Source of the DNA: Corynebacterium afermentans subsp. afermentans
GTDB lineage: Bacteria; Actinomycetota; Actinomycetes; Mycobacteriales; Mycobacteriaceae
DNA: 64,000 nt
Direction of reading: 5' to 3'
Assembly: GCF_030408355.1 (NCBI RefSeq)
Contig: NZ_CP046606.1
Span: forward strand, 1,674,001-1,738,000
The translations under genes and the position numbers were made by a program. The notes under the pieces were generated by a model that did not search any database, had not been told where the DNA came from, and was given only the letters and a program-made list of their open reading frames with translations. Shown here piece after piece: positions 16,342 to 25,563 of this stretch (position 1 is the first letter of the stretch; each line of letters begins with the position of its first letter).

Positions 16342-16977
16342 CTACTTCCCAATCTCCGCCGGCGTGCAAATCGGCGCCTGGCGGATGAACTCCTCCGGCG
16401 CACCCTGCTCACGCAGAGTCAGACCGTTGTAGCACCCGCGCTGCATCCCGGTCTGCTTCGTGCCGGCGGTCGGGATCACGGCCCACTTGCCGTTGGAGTT
16501 CTTGAAGTACAGAATCCAGTCCGTCTGGTTCGCACCCGCGATAGCCCACTTGCCGTCGCAGAAAATCACGGACGTGCCGGTGAAGTGCGGCCACTCCGGC
16601 ACCACCGCGTCAAACGCCTGCGGCGCGCAAGAGCCACCTGCCGCCGCGCCATTGTCCTTCTTGGTCAGCCCCGGGATCGCAAGCGCTGGCACCAGCGAGG
16701 AAAGTCCCGCGGCCGCCGCCGGGTCCAGCCCCTCGGGCAGCTCCAGCAAGTCCTGCTGCACCGCGAAGTACCCGCCGGCGCCCACCGCGGCCAGCACGCC
16801 GAGGGTGATGCCGATAATTGCGCCCGTGCTTAACGACGAACCTTCGGCCTCCCCCGAATCCGCAGAGGAACCCGTTTCGGTAGTGTTCGCGCCCTCTTCA
16901 GCGAAGGTGGCGGGCGCAATGACGGCGGAGGTGGTGACGGCGGCGGCGACGCCGAGTGCAAGCATCGGTTTCTTCAT
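16342..16977 (-). CDS. Exported protein with internal membrane helix and C-terminal domain, unknown function
   Basis: The 211-residue protein starts at ATG 16977 (MKKPMLALGVAAAVTTSAVI, signal peptide, cleavage likely after ATFA); a GTG nine bases upstream is less likely. A Thr/Glu/Ser-rich linker leads to a second hydrophobic helix (STGAIIGITLGVLAAVGAGG, about residues 51-70). A C-terminal domain of about 80 residues follows, with four cysteines (GGSCAPQ, IFCDGKW, RGCYNG, PICTP) likely paired as disulfides. The middle helix resembles that in the protein at 6596-7234. A decayed duplicate of its 3' end lies at 15855-16030. Confidence 0.7.
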   Translation of the reverse strand: MKKPMLALGVAAAVTTSAVIAPATFAEEGANTTETGSSADSGEAEGSSLSTGAIIGITLGVLAAVGAGGYFAVQQDLLELPEGLDPAAAAGLSSLVPALAIPGLTKKDNGAAAGGSCAPQAFDAVVPEWPHFTGTSVIFCDGKWAIAGANQTDWILYFKNSNGKWAVIPTAGTKQTGMQRGCYNGLTLREQGAPEEFIRQAPICTPAEIGK

Positions 16978-17004
16978 GCCCGCCACTTTATCGCGTTATA
17001 CCCG

Positions 17005-17268
17005 TCACTTCGAGGGGAACAACGCAATTCCCCACACCCCGAGCGCGACAGCAGCGGCAACCAGAACCCACCACAGCACTCCACGCGGCCGCGAGAACCA
17101 CTTGTCTGCAGCCAGCCAAACGACGCTCGGAACGACCAGCGCCAGACCCAGAAACGTCAGCGCCCGCCAATCCGCCAGCCGGTTCGCCGACAACAGGCAC
17201 ACCACGCCAAAGCCCGCGAGCCCCCACGCGACGGCGTTTACTCGGAATCCACCTACCGGAATCAACAT
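17005..17268 (-). CDS. Small membrane protein, function unknown
   Basis: The 87-residue product from ATG 17268 has three hydrophobic stretches (VAWGLAGFGVVCLLS, ALTFLGLALVVPSVVWLAA and VLWWVLVAAAVALGVWGIAL) and a short charged loop (DKWFSRPRG). No family is recognised. The longer frame to 17409 would overlap the tRNA-Asn gene and is unlikely. Confidence 0.6.
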   Translation of the reverse strand: MLIPVGGFRVNAVAWGLAGFGVVCLLSANRLADWRALTFLGLALVVPSVVWLAADKWFSRPRGVLWWVLVAAAVALGVWGIALFPSK

Positions 17269-17401
17269 GTCCGAAACCCTACCCCAAAACTCGGCCACAT
17301 AACCACGGCCGAAAACACCACTCAACCTGCCGATTTGGGCAACACAACCAACCCGCGCTATTGTTACATCTCGTTGCACAGCGAGAGCAACGGCAACATA
17401 T

Positions 17402-17474
17402 TCCTCCATAGCTCAGTTGGCAGAGCATTCGACTGTTAATCGAAGGGTCACTGGTTCGAGCCCAGTTGGAGGAG
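17402..17474 (+). tRNA. tRNA-Asn (GTT)
   Basis: The cloverleaf is clear: acceptor TCCTCCA/TGGAGGA, D-loop AGCTCAGTTGGCAGAGC, anticodon loop CTGTTAA with GTT at 17435-17437, and T-loop GGTTCGAGCCC. The discriminator is G and CCA is not encoded. Confidence 0.95.
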
Positions 17475-17483
17475 CACTTCTTC

Positions 17484-17521
17484 ACCCCGCGATCAGCACC
17501 AGCTGGTCGCGGGGTATTTTT
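17484..17521 (+). terminator. Terminator of tRNA-Asn
   Basis: ACCCCGCGA (17484-17492) pairs with TCGCGGGGT (17507-17515), followed by ATTTTTC. Confidence 0.88.
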
Positions 17522-17533
17522 CATCTCGCAGCA

Positions 17534-17541
17534 ACGCAGCA
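17534..17541. repeat. Target site duplication, left (ACGCAGCA)
   Basis: The 8-bp sequence is identical to 18928-18935 and directly abuts the left inverted repeat of the IS. Confidence 0.9.
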
Positions 17542-18927
17542 GGGTTAAACGACAAAAAGTGTGTCTGATTCAGCGTGTCGTGGGGGTTAGATTTGGCCTT
17601 TTTGGATGCCGATTGAGTGTGTGTAGTTGGTGTCGATAGCGTTGTCGTAGAGGGCTGGTCGTCCGGTTTCGTGGTCGGCTTCGTTCTCGTTTCGGGTCAG
17701 GGTGGATACTTTGGCGAGTTGGCCCTGGCCCCAGTCGGACTGACTGGCGATTCGTACTGGATCGTCAGGCAGTTCCGTTTTCAAATAGAGCCACCAATCC
17801 AGCATGCGGCGTTGTCGTTCACCTGATCTGCCGCGGTGTGTTCTGGCGAGCAGTTTGAGCTGGGCGTTGATGCCGCCTTCCAGGCTGTTGGTGGTGGATT
17901 TGATCCACTCTGGTTGAAGTACTGCTTTTGGCGGGTTGAGGTAGACAAACAGCATCTCGGACCGCCAAAGATGGTTGAGGCTGTTGTATGCCTTGCGCAC
18001 GTTGTGATGCGTCCACACGCGGGTCCATGCACCGGTTTTGGGATCTTTGACCAGGGTTTTCTCGTCCATCCATGACCGGTAGAGCGTGGAGAACTCGTGC
18101 AGCTGCGCACCCCATGCAGCGGCTTCATCCAGCGTGGTGATCCGGGTCAGCTTCAGCGCAAGTCGGTAGATGGTGCGCCCGGCATCGGTGCGTGGGTTAC
18201 TGGTGGTGTAGCGGCGTACCACGCGTTGGGCGTGGACGAGGCAGCGTTGAATTTTCGTAGTCGGCCAGCACTTTTTGATCGCGCTGTATGCGCCTTGGCC
18301 GCCGTCGATGACGGCGATGAGTGGGGCTTCGATGCGCTCAAGCAGCAGTTGGTAGTCGCGGGTGGTTTCGTGTTTGCACCAGTGCCAGGCAATCACGTGG
18401 TCGATCGTCGCCGCGACGATCAAGCAGCCGCCAGCGGTGTAGGTGCCGTCAAGGAAGATCTGGTCGTAGACCCGCTTGTCGTGGCCGGCGGTGGGGTCAG
18501 GCACATCAACGAACCAGAACGGTTCGAATCGACGTTGCATCGTGCGCGGTGAGCACCCCACACGGCGGGCAACGGTATCGAGGCTGGCGCCGGTGGTGAG
18601 GTGGTCGATGAAGACGGTGAACGCCGCCGCGTTGGTGATGTCGCTTCTGCGTTTCACGCTGGAGGCGCCGCATCGTTTGCAGCGCCACCTGGTGGTGCCT
18701 TTGCTAGTGGTGCCGTTTCGTTTCATTTCTCCGCCGCAGTGGCAGCGTGGTTGGTTCTTTGACATTGCGACACCACACCACGCCGCACATAGCACATCAC
18801 GGCAGCCACACCGAGGATTGAACGCTCGAGACCTAAATATATGCCCCCGAAGCATATATTTCCCTGAAACCTACAGGTCAAACCCTGAAAATCGTCGATT
18901 CCAGACACACTTTTTGTCGTTTAACCC
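17542..18927 (-). mobile_element. Complete IS1249-type insertion sequence (IS256 superfamily group)
   Basis: The element is 1,386 bp with perfect 26-bp terminal inverted repeats (17542-17567, starting GGGTTAAACGACAAAAAGTG, and 18902-18927), flanked by an 8-bp direct duplication ACGCAGCA. It carries one intact transposase gene. Perfect ends and an intact duplication point to recent insertion, just downstream of tRNA-Asn and upstream of an oxidoreductase gene. Confidence 0.93.
17587..18765 (-). CDS. IS1249-family transposase
   Basis: The 392-residue product starts at ATG 18765 (MSKNQPRCHCGGEMKRNGTT); the frame to 18855 adds an unlikely N-terminus. The N-terminal zinc ribbon is CHCGG...WRCKRCG, followed by a helix-turn-helix (SLDTVARRVGCSPRTMQRRF). 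The DDE core is visible as FLDGTYTAGG, IAVIDGGQGAYSAIKKCWP and TTNSLEGGINAQLK, with QRCLVHAQRVVRRY between them, the layout of the IS256/MULE-like IS1249 transposases. Nothing suggests it is broken. It mobilises the element at 17542-18927. Confidence 0.92.
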   Translation of the reverse strand: MSKNQPRCHCGGEMKRNGTTSKGTTRWRCKRCGASSVKRRSDITNAAAFTVFIDHLTTGASLDTVARRVGCSPRTMQRRFEPFWFVDVPDPTAGHDKRVYDQIFLDGTYTAGGCLIVAATIDHVIAWHWCKHETTRDYQLLLERIEAPLIAVIDGGQGAYSAIKKCWPTTKIQRCLVHAQRVVRRYTTSNPRTDAGRTIYRLALKLTRITTLDEAAAWGAQLHEFSTLYRSWMDEKTLVKDPKTGAWTRVWTHHNVRKAYNSLNHLWRSEMLFVYLNPPKAVLQPEWIKSTTNSLEGGINAQLKLLARTHRGRSGERQRRMLDWWLYLKTELPDDPVRIASQSDWGQGQLAKVSTLTRNENEADHETGRPALYDNAIDTNYTHSIGIQKGQI

Positions 18928-18935
18928 ACGCAGCA
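18928..18935. repeat. Target site duplication, right (ACGCAGCA)
   Basis: It matches the 8 bp left of the IS at 17534-17541. Confidence 0.9.
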
Positions 18936-19019
18936 GGAATAGCGACAGCCCTCTCAACGTTCCACCTGATGTTTCGGCACAGGCCGGAGATACAAAGAAC
19001 AACGACTAAGGAGCACAGC

Positions 19020-20018
19020 GTGACTGCAGCGAAGCAATGGGTCCTTGCCTCCCGTCCGGAAGGCGCACCGACAAACGACAACTTCCGGCTCGAAGATGTG
19101 GAGCTGCCGGGGCTCTCCGACGGCCAGATCCTCGTCGAGAACACGTTTTCCAGCGTCGACCCCTACATGCGCGGGCGGATGAACGACGTGGAGTCCTACA
19201 TCGAGCCGTTCCAGATCGATGAGCCGCTCAACGGCACCGCGATCGGCACAGTCACGGAGTCCCGCTCTAGCAAGTTCAAAGCGGGCGATACGGTCCGGCA
19301 CTTCGCCGGGTGGCGCACACACGCCGTCCTGAACGAGGACCAGGCGGAGCAGATCGACACCACCATCGCCCCCGCAGAGGCGTACCTGGGCATCCTCGGC
19401 CTGACGGGGCTGACCGCCTACGTCGGGTTGACCGCCGTCGGCGAGATGAAGGAGGGCGACGTCGTGTTCATCTCGGGCGCGGCAGGTGCTGTGGGCTCGG
19501 CCGCAGGACAAATTGCGAAGCACCTCGGCGCGGCGAAGGTAATCGGGTCCGCAGGCTCCGCGGAGAAAATCGAATACCTCAAAAGCATCGGCTTCGACGA
19601 GGCGTTCAACTACAAGGACGGCGACGTCAACGGCCAGCTGGCCAAGGCGGCGCCGGAGGGCATCGACGTCTACTTCGACAACGTCGGCGGGGACCACCTC
19701 GAGGCCGCGATCCAGAACGCGAACACGTTCGGCCGCATCGCCATGTGCGGTGCCATTGCGCAGTACAACGACACGGAGCCGGCACCGGGGCCGCGGAATC
19801 TGGGCCTTTCCATCGGCAAGTGCCTCACACTGCGCGGGTTCGTGGTGGGCCAGTACTCCCACCTGACCAAGGAGTTCCAAGAGAAGATCGCCCCGCTCGT
19901 CGTCGATGGCTCAATCACATTCGAGACCACGGTGCGCGAGGGCATCGACAACATGCCGGCCGCATTCCTCGAGCTGTTCGAGGGCGGCAACACCGGCAAG
20001 ATGATCGTCAAGTTCTAG
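19020..20018 (+). CDS. NADP-dependent zinc-type oxidoreductase (CurA/leukotriene B4 dehydrogenase-like MDR family)
   Basis: The 332-residue enzyme starts at GTG 19020, six bases after AAGGAG. It has the MDR layout without structural zinc cysteines: SVDPYMRGRMND near residue 45, GLTGLTAYVGL at about 131, the nucleotide-binding VFISGAAGAVGSAAGQIAKHLGA at about 149, and YFDNVGGDHLEAAI, typical of the prostaglandin/leukotriene reductase group. It reduces activated double bonds with NADPH; the substrate is unknown. The IS ends 92 bp upstream and may have separated it from its promoter. A broken DJ-1-like gene follows after nine bases. Confidence 0.9.
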   Translation: MTAAKQWVLASRPEGAPTNDNFRLEDVELPGLSDGQILVENTFSSVDPYMRGRMNDVESYIEPFQIDEPLNGTAIGTVTESRSSKFKAGDTVRHFAGWRTHAVLNEDQAEQIDTTIAPAEAYLGILGLTGLTAYVGLTAVGEMKEGDVVFISGAAGAVGSAAGQIAKHLGAAKVIGSAGSAEKIEYLKSIGFDEAFNYKDGDVNGQLAKAAPEGIDVYFDNVGGDHLEAAIQNANTFGRIAMCGAIAQYNDTEPAPGPRNLGLSIGKCLTLRGFVVGQYSHLTKEFQEKIAPLVVDGSITFETTVREGIDNMPAAFLELFEGGNTGKMIVKF

Positions 20019-20027
20019 GAGGACACA

Positions 20028-20323
20028 ATGACCAAGGTTCTTATGGTCGTTACGGCAGCAGACCACTGGACGCTTAACGACGGCACACCCCACCCCACCG
20101 GCTTCTGGGCCGAAGAGCTGGTCACGCCCTAGAGCACACCGGCGGGCTCGCCGACAAGGCACCGTGGCTGCTCGAGGACCGGCTCGTCGCCCTCGGCGCT
20201 GAGTACGAGAAGGCACCGGAGCCGTGGGCGTCCTACGTCACTGTCGACGGCAACCTTTACACCGGGCAGAACCCGACGTCGTCGCGTGAGCTCGCGCAGC
20301 GCCTGGTCAAGGATCTCGGCTAA
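20028..20323 (+). pseudogene. DJ-1/PfpI (Hsp31-like glutamine amidotransferase fold) gene with internal deletion
   Basis: A ribosome binding site (AGGAGG, 20018-20023) precedes ATG 20028, MTKVLMVVTAADHWTLNDGT, then HPTGFWAEELV, a normal DJ-1/PfpI N-terminus. The frame stops at TAG 20130-20132. In another frame the C-terminal end continues (HTGGLADKAPWLLEDRLVAL, then YVTVDGNLYTGQNPTSS) to 20321-20323. The middle part, including the nucleophilic cysteine elbow, is missing: about 98 codons remain where about 230 are usual. It is a deletion pseudogene. Confidence 0.88.
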
Positions 20324-20326
20324 GCC

Positions 20327-21253
20327 TCACCTAGCCCCCGCTTGGACCTGGCTGGCGACCACCCTCGCCACCGCCAGGTCCTCCCACGGCATCCCGACGG
20401 TCTTGAACACGACCCGCCGCGCCGGATCCAGCGCCACCTCCCCGCGCACGACCTCAGCCATCGTCACCACGTCATCCCACGCAAGCGCCCCCTTCTCCAC
20501 AGCGATCGCCACATCGCCGGCCTCCCGCCGCGCAGCCCCCACATCCTCCACAATCACCTGCGCACCGCGCAGCACATCCTCATGCAACTCCCGCGTGTCC
20601 ACGGTGTGCGCCCCCACCGCAAGCACGGTCGCATTAGAGCGCAATTGCCTATCGACGACCACCGGTTCCCCCGCACTCGTCGCCACCACAACCAACCCGG
20701 CCTTGCCTAACACTTCATCAGCCGCAGCACTCCCCGACTCCACCCACGGGTACGGCAAATCCGCCGGCTCACTCCGCGAGATAAACGTCACCGACACCTC
20801 CCGCACCCCTGCAAGCACGTCCACCACCGTGCGCGCATGCGCCCGCCCCTGCACACCCGCGCCGACGATGACGCACTCCAACGGCTCACTCGACGCCCGC
20901 AACCGGTCCACCACCCCCGCCACCGCAACCGCCGGCGTCCGCACCTCCGTCAGCGCCGCAGCATCCATCACAACCTCCGGCGTGAGCGTCTCCCCACCCA
21001 TGAGCAGATACGACCCCTGCACCAGCAGCACATCAACGTCCGAGCCCGCCGGCTGAATCCCCAACACTTTCACCCCGACCGCGCCATCAAGCGCCGACGG
21101 CAGCAGGTGCATCTCCCCGTGCGGCAGCGCCACCTTCTGCCGGTGCGGGTCCGTGGCAGGGTCGAACCCGCCCTTCAGCACCTCCCGCAACGCATCAACC
21201 GCCTCACGTGGCGCGACCGCGGACAGAACCTCGTCAGAAGATAGGTATCGCAT
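20327..21253 (-). CDS. Ornithine cyclodeaminase / mu-crystallin family NAD-binding protein
   Basis: The 308-residue protein has the mu-crystallin layout: MRYLSSDEVLSAVAPREAVD at the start, QKVALPHGEMHLLPS and VGVKVLG in the catalytic half, and the Rossmann motif ECVIVGAGVQGRAHARTVVD near residue 125, then LVVVATSAGEPVV. Members act on imino or amino acids (ornithine, alanine, ketimines) with NAD(P)H; the substrate cannot be read. It is convergent with the DJ-1 pseudogene, four bases apart. A TATCGACG motif lies inside the gene at 20650. Confidence 0.88.
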   Translation of the reverse strand: MRYLSSDEVLSAVAPREAVDALREVLKGGFDPATDPHRQKVALPHGEMHLLPSALDGAVGVKVLGIQPAGSDVDVLLVQGSYLLMGGETLTPEVVMDAAALTEVRTPAVAVAGVVDRLRASSEPLECVIVGAGVQGRAHARTVVDVLAGVREVSVTFISRSEPADLPYPWVESGSAAADEVLGKAGLVVVATSAGEPVVVDRQLRSNATVLAVGAHTVDTRELHEDVLRGAQVIVEDVGAARREAGDVAIAVEKGALAWDDVVTMAEVVRGEVALDPARRVVFKTVGMPWEDLAVARVVASQVQAGAR

Positions 21254-21282
21254 GGCGCCAGTTTAGGCTGACACCAGTGGAG

Positions 21283-22272
<990 letters not shown>

Positions 22273-23241
22273 TTAGTCCTGCGCCTTTGCGGCAACCTCG
22301 GGGTGCTCGGCCTCGAAGTCGGCGATGATCTTCTTCACCGCGGTGTAAATGGCAGGCCCGAACTTCTCATCCCGCAAACCGAAATCCACATTCGCCGGGA
22401 TATACCCGCCCGGGTTACCCAAATCATGTCGCTTGCCCTCATGCACCACCACATGCACCGGATGCCCCTCGGAGATCATCAACTCAATCGCATCCGTCAG
22501 CTGCAGCTCGCCCCCCTTACCCGGCTTGATGCGGCGCAGCGCGTCAAAGATGCCGCGGTCCAGCAGGTAGCGGCCGGTGGCCACCAACGTCGAGGGCGCA
22601 TCCTCCACAGCAGGCTTTTCCACCATGCCGCGCACCTTCAACACCTCAACACCATCAATCTCGGCGTCCGCATCCTCGACGTCGAACACGCCGTAGTTGA
22701 ACACCTCCTCACGCGAGACGTTAAACGCGCACAACACAGAGCCACCTAACTCTTTGCGCACCGCGACCATCTTGTCCATCACACCAGCCGGCAACACCAG
22801 ATCATCCGGCAGCATCACAGCAACCGCATCCTCGTCGTCATCCAACGCCTGCTCCGCGCAACCAACTGCGTGCCCCAAACCGAGCGGCTCGTCCTGGGTG
22901 ACCGCCACCGCCTCAATCAGCCCGTTCGCACGCGCGACCTTTTCCGCCTGCGCGTCCTTACCGCGGGCAATCATCAGCTTCTGCAAGTCCGAAAACTCGC
23001 CGAAGTGCCGCATGATCTCTTCCTTATTCGGCGCGACCACCACAGCCAAACGCTGCGCGCCTGCCGCAGCAGCCTCTTCAGCAATCAGCTCAATGCCCGG
23101 TGTATCCACCACCGGCAGAAGCTCCTTCGGCACCGTCTTCGTCGCCGGCAGAAAACGAGTCCCCATACCCGCCGCCGGAACCACAACAGTCTTCACCGAA
23201 GCGTTCGCAGCATCAACGGGAAGATCAGTGGAATTCTGCAT
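22273..23241 (-). CDS. galU: UTP-glucose-1-phosphate uridylyltransferase
   Basis: The 322-residue enzyme makes UDP-glucose from UTP and glucose 1-phosphate. The nucleotide-binding motif GMGTRFLPATKTVPKELLPV is near residue 25, followed by EEAAAAGAQRLAVVV, LPDDLVLP (metal-binding Asp) and FGLRDEKFG at the end. I start at ATG 23241 (MQNSTD); ATG 23268 adds nine residues. UDP-glucose feeds the epimerase next door and the UDP-glucose dehydrogenase at 28670, giving UDP-GlcA for surface polymers. Confidence 0.95.
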   Translation of the reverse strand: MQNSTDLPVDAANASVKTVVVPAAGMGTRFLPATKTVPKELLPVVDTPGIELIAEEAAAAGAQRLAVVVAPNKEEIMRHFGEFSDLQKLMIARGKDAQAEKVARANGLIEAVAVTQDEPLGLGHAVGCAEQALDDDEDAVAVMLPDDLVLPAGVMDKMVAVRKELGGSVLCAFNVSREEVFNYGVFDVEDADAEIDGVEVLKVRGMVEKPAVEDAPSTLVATGRYLLDRGIFDALRRIKPGKGGELQLTDAIELMISEGHPVHVVVHEGKRHDLGNPGGYIPANVDFGLRDEKFGPAIYTAVKKIIADFEAEHPEVAAKAQD

Positions 23242-23609
23242 AAACGCAAAGCCTACAGCCCCCAACATTCACAACCGGGCTGCGACCCGATTTTAATGAG
23301 GACTAAGACTACGACTGGGTGTGGCGCTGTCTTGTCACCTTAGACAAATTGAGAATATGGAAAACAGTTTGTCTGAGGTCATGGCAATTCAAGCGAGAGC
23401 TTTAACCAAGGCTTGAATGGGACACTTGCACCGGAAAACTACCGGTAATCCGCCCTCAGTAATTGAACCGTCGCGCTAATTTCCTCGATCAGCGAACCGG
23501 AACGCGCGCCTCAGACAACAGACGAGTATTAAGATTCTGCTGCCCATAGATACCGACCCTTAAAAGGACTCCCGCTTCGTCTAGTCTCGCCCCGCTAAGA
23601 TAGACAAAC
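23242..23609. other. Control region between galU and PP-loop gene, with two inverted repeats
   Basis: The 368-bp divergent spacer holds two imperfect or short inverted repeats: CCTTAGACAAA (23338-23348) with TTTGTCTGAGG (23368-23378), one mismatch, and ATTCAAGC (23387-23394) with GCTTGAAT (23411-23418). Further AGACAA half-sites lie near 23513 and 23602. A -10-like TAAGAT (23596-23601) is eight bases before the ATG of the next gene. GC content falls here. Confidence 0.5.
23596..23601 (+). promoter_or_regulatory. Putative -10 of a leaderless promoter for the PP-loop gene
   Basis: TAAGAT fits the corynebacterial TANNNT -10. With the ATG eight bases later, transcription would begin at or beside the start codon. 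No Shine-Dalgarno is seen in the eight bases. Confidence 0.45.
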
Positions 23610-24785
23610 ATGCACACCAAAATCGCCCCAGGTACGATCTACTTCCAAAACCTCTCTTTATCTCCACAGCGTATCGAGGTGGAGGCAGTTACTTGCGAGG
23701 GATCGTTCCCCCTTTGGTTTGAATTTGATAGGGCGCTTTCCACCTCAACGGACGCTGTTGCAGTTGCCCTGTCAACCCTATGCGGGACGAAGTATGACCA
23801 AATTCACTTCGATTTTCCAGTTGCACAAAACCTAGCCGAAAGTATCTCATCGTTCACCAGGTCCTCGGTCACAAGCAATGGCAACGAACCGTCTAGACAG
23901 CCACTCGGCTCCAACATTACCTTGAGCTTCAGCGGAGGCTTTGACTCACTTGCCGCTCACCGCCTCCTAGGCGGAACTGGACAACTAGTATCGACAGATT
24001 TCGGGGGCTGGTTCGAAAGAGAAGCTGCTTTCTTTGAAAAGTTTCAACCCCTAGTGGTATCGACCAATGCTCGCCGCACCCCCAATCAACAAAACTCTTT
24101 CGCTCGGAATCACTGGACTTTCATGAGCATCGGCGCGATTTTGACGGCAGAGTATCTGGAGTCAGGTTTTCATGTGTTCGGAACCATCCTTGGCGAACGG
24201 TTCGCCCGCAAGCCAGGGCGCAGGCCGGTAGCGCCACTCGACATGCTGGGCATTAAGAACGTTCCGATTACCGACGGCATCACGGAGCTCGGCACGGCTA
24301 AGGTACTCGCCCAGACCGATGGTCCACTAGTCGCGGAATCCATTAGATCCTTGGCTGGAAAGACAGACAGAAAGCGACTTCTCAAGCTTATCTTGGCGAC
24401 TGTCGCGGCGGAGGAACTCGGTGTTGATGTACCACTTCCTGATCTCCCAAGCGAGTGGGAGAAGCCTATTGCCTTCGACTCTTCGTATACAACTGCACTT
24501 AGCACGTTGTACCTGATAGCCAAGGGAAAGGCGCACCTGATTGAGCCCCTCTACTTAGACATCCCGGAGAGCGCGTATTCAATCGTGAAGGGTCTCAGCC
24601 TTGACTTTCTTATGAAAGTTAATACCGATTTCTATTCTTCGTTGCCCCGCGATTTGGCGACGCAAATCGCGCCCAGGTTCTTAGACCTAGGTTTCTCGCC
24701 CTACACGGAGTCGGACTGGGTTGAAGCCAAAACCATCCGCGCTTACCTTAATCGAACTTTTAATATTTCCCCACCTTCGCGTTAA
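23610..24785 (+). CDS. PP-loop ATPase-like protein of unknown function in a polysaccharide locus
   Basis: The 391-residue protein has a beta-rich N-terminal part and then LSFSGGFDSLAAHRLL (about residues 105-120), with SGGFDS at 108-113, the pyrophosphate-binding loop of N-type ATP pyrophosphatases (asparagine synthetase B, QueC, PseA/WbpG). ARNHWTFMSIGAILTAEYLE and HVFGTILGERFARKPG follow. No glutaminase domain is fused. PP-loop enzymes adenylate a carboxyl or carbonyl group and add nitrogen; amidation or amidination of a sugar is therefore a reasonable guess, but unproven. It is transcribed opposite to galU. Composition is AT-richer than core genes. Confidence 0.7.
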   Translation: MHTKIAPGTIYFQNLSLSPQRIEVEAVTCEGSFPLWFEFDRALSTSTDAVAVALSTLCGTKYDQIHFDFPVAQNLAESISSFTRSSVTSNGNEPSRQPLGSNITLSFSGGFDSLAAHRLLGGTGQLVSTDFGGWFEREAAFFEKFQPLVVSTNARRTPNQQNSFARNHWTFMSIGAILTAEYLESGFHVFGTILGERFARKPGRRPVAPLDMLGIKNVPITDGITELGTAKVLAQTDGPLVAESIRSLAGKTDRKRLLKLILATVAAEELGVDVPLPDLPSEWEKPIAFDSSYTTALSTLYLIAKGKAHLIEPLYLDIPESAYSIVKGLSLDFLMKVNTDFYSSLPRDLATQIAPRFLDLGFSPYTESDWVEAKTIRAYLNRTFNISPPSR

Positions 24786-25563
24786 ACATCCTCACCTTGA
24801 GGGTAACGACTGGTCAAAGGCACCGAATGCGATACTGCGGGCTTCGCTGGAAACTGCACCAGGCATCCGTTCAATTCGACTTAGCCGTAAAATCCAGGGT
24901 TTTGAATCTGTTTGGTGCGGAATTGAGCGGTTAGCGCGCCCCGTTTAATAGTCGTTCATACAACCCACGCGGTGTGGTTTCGTCGACGTCTTGTCGGGGT
25001 GTTTCGTTGAGCTAGTCTCGGACCCGCGCTACGCGCAAAAGCGTGAAAGTGGCGGAGTCGGCGCCTTTTCGTAGAACCGGTGCCGGATCGAGAACAACGC
25101 TGCTGTGTTCTACGACCGCACGCGCGTGTTTGCTGCCCTACGCGATCCACTGCGTTCACAAACCTGCCGAACCGTTCCGCGACGAGACTGATGGCCTCCC
25201 TTGCTACACCTTCACCTACTCCCCGTCGGGGGATACGAGGCTTAGAGGCAGCACGGTGACTACACCGACAGACAGTCTGTCGCTAACAACGGGTGCCAGC
25301 GCACCTGGTTACACGCCGAACCCGGCAGCCGTACTCGACCCTGACAGACCTGAGTTCAGCTATGACAACGACCCTTCTATCGCGTACGCACCAAAGACTT
25401 TTTTGGGGATGCCAGCATGCATTACTTAATCCGTTTGACAGTCTTAATATTGCGCTCATTCTGGAGCTTATTTTGGTTCGCCGCCGCTTAGCCCGCGTGT
25501 AAAGATCAAGACTGGCCTCCTTTTGGACGGCTGTGGTTCTAGTGCACGCGTAACCTCGTGTCT
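24786..25563. other. Gene-free, apparently decayed stretch
   Basis: Every frame in these 778 bases is broken or lacks a plausible start. Minus-strand 24940-25010 reads LNETPRQDVDETTPRGLYER, faintly like the C-terminus of IS30/IS3-type transposases (L-RPR-TL-TPxE pattern), with a stop just before it. I take it as possible transposase or island remains but cannot name the parent. Confidence 0.4.

Noticed and set aside
17269..17409. N-terminal extension of the small membrane protein gene
   Set aside because: It would overlap the tRNA-Asn 5' end; ATG 17268 is sufficient.
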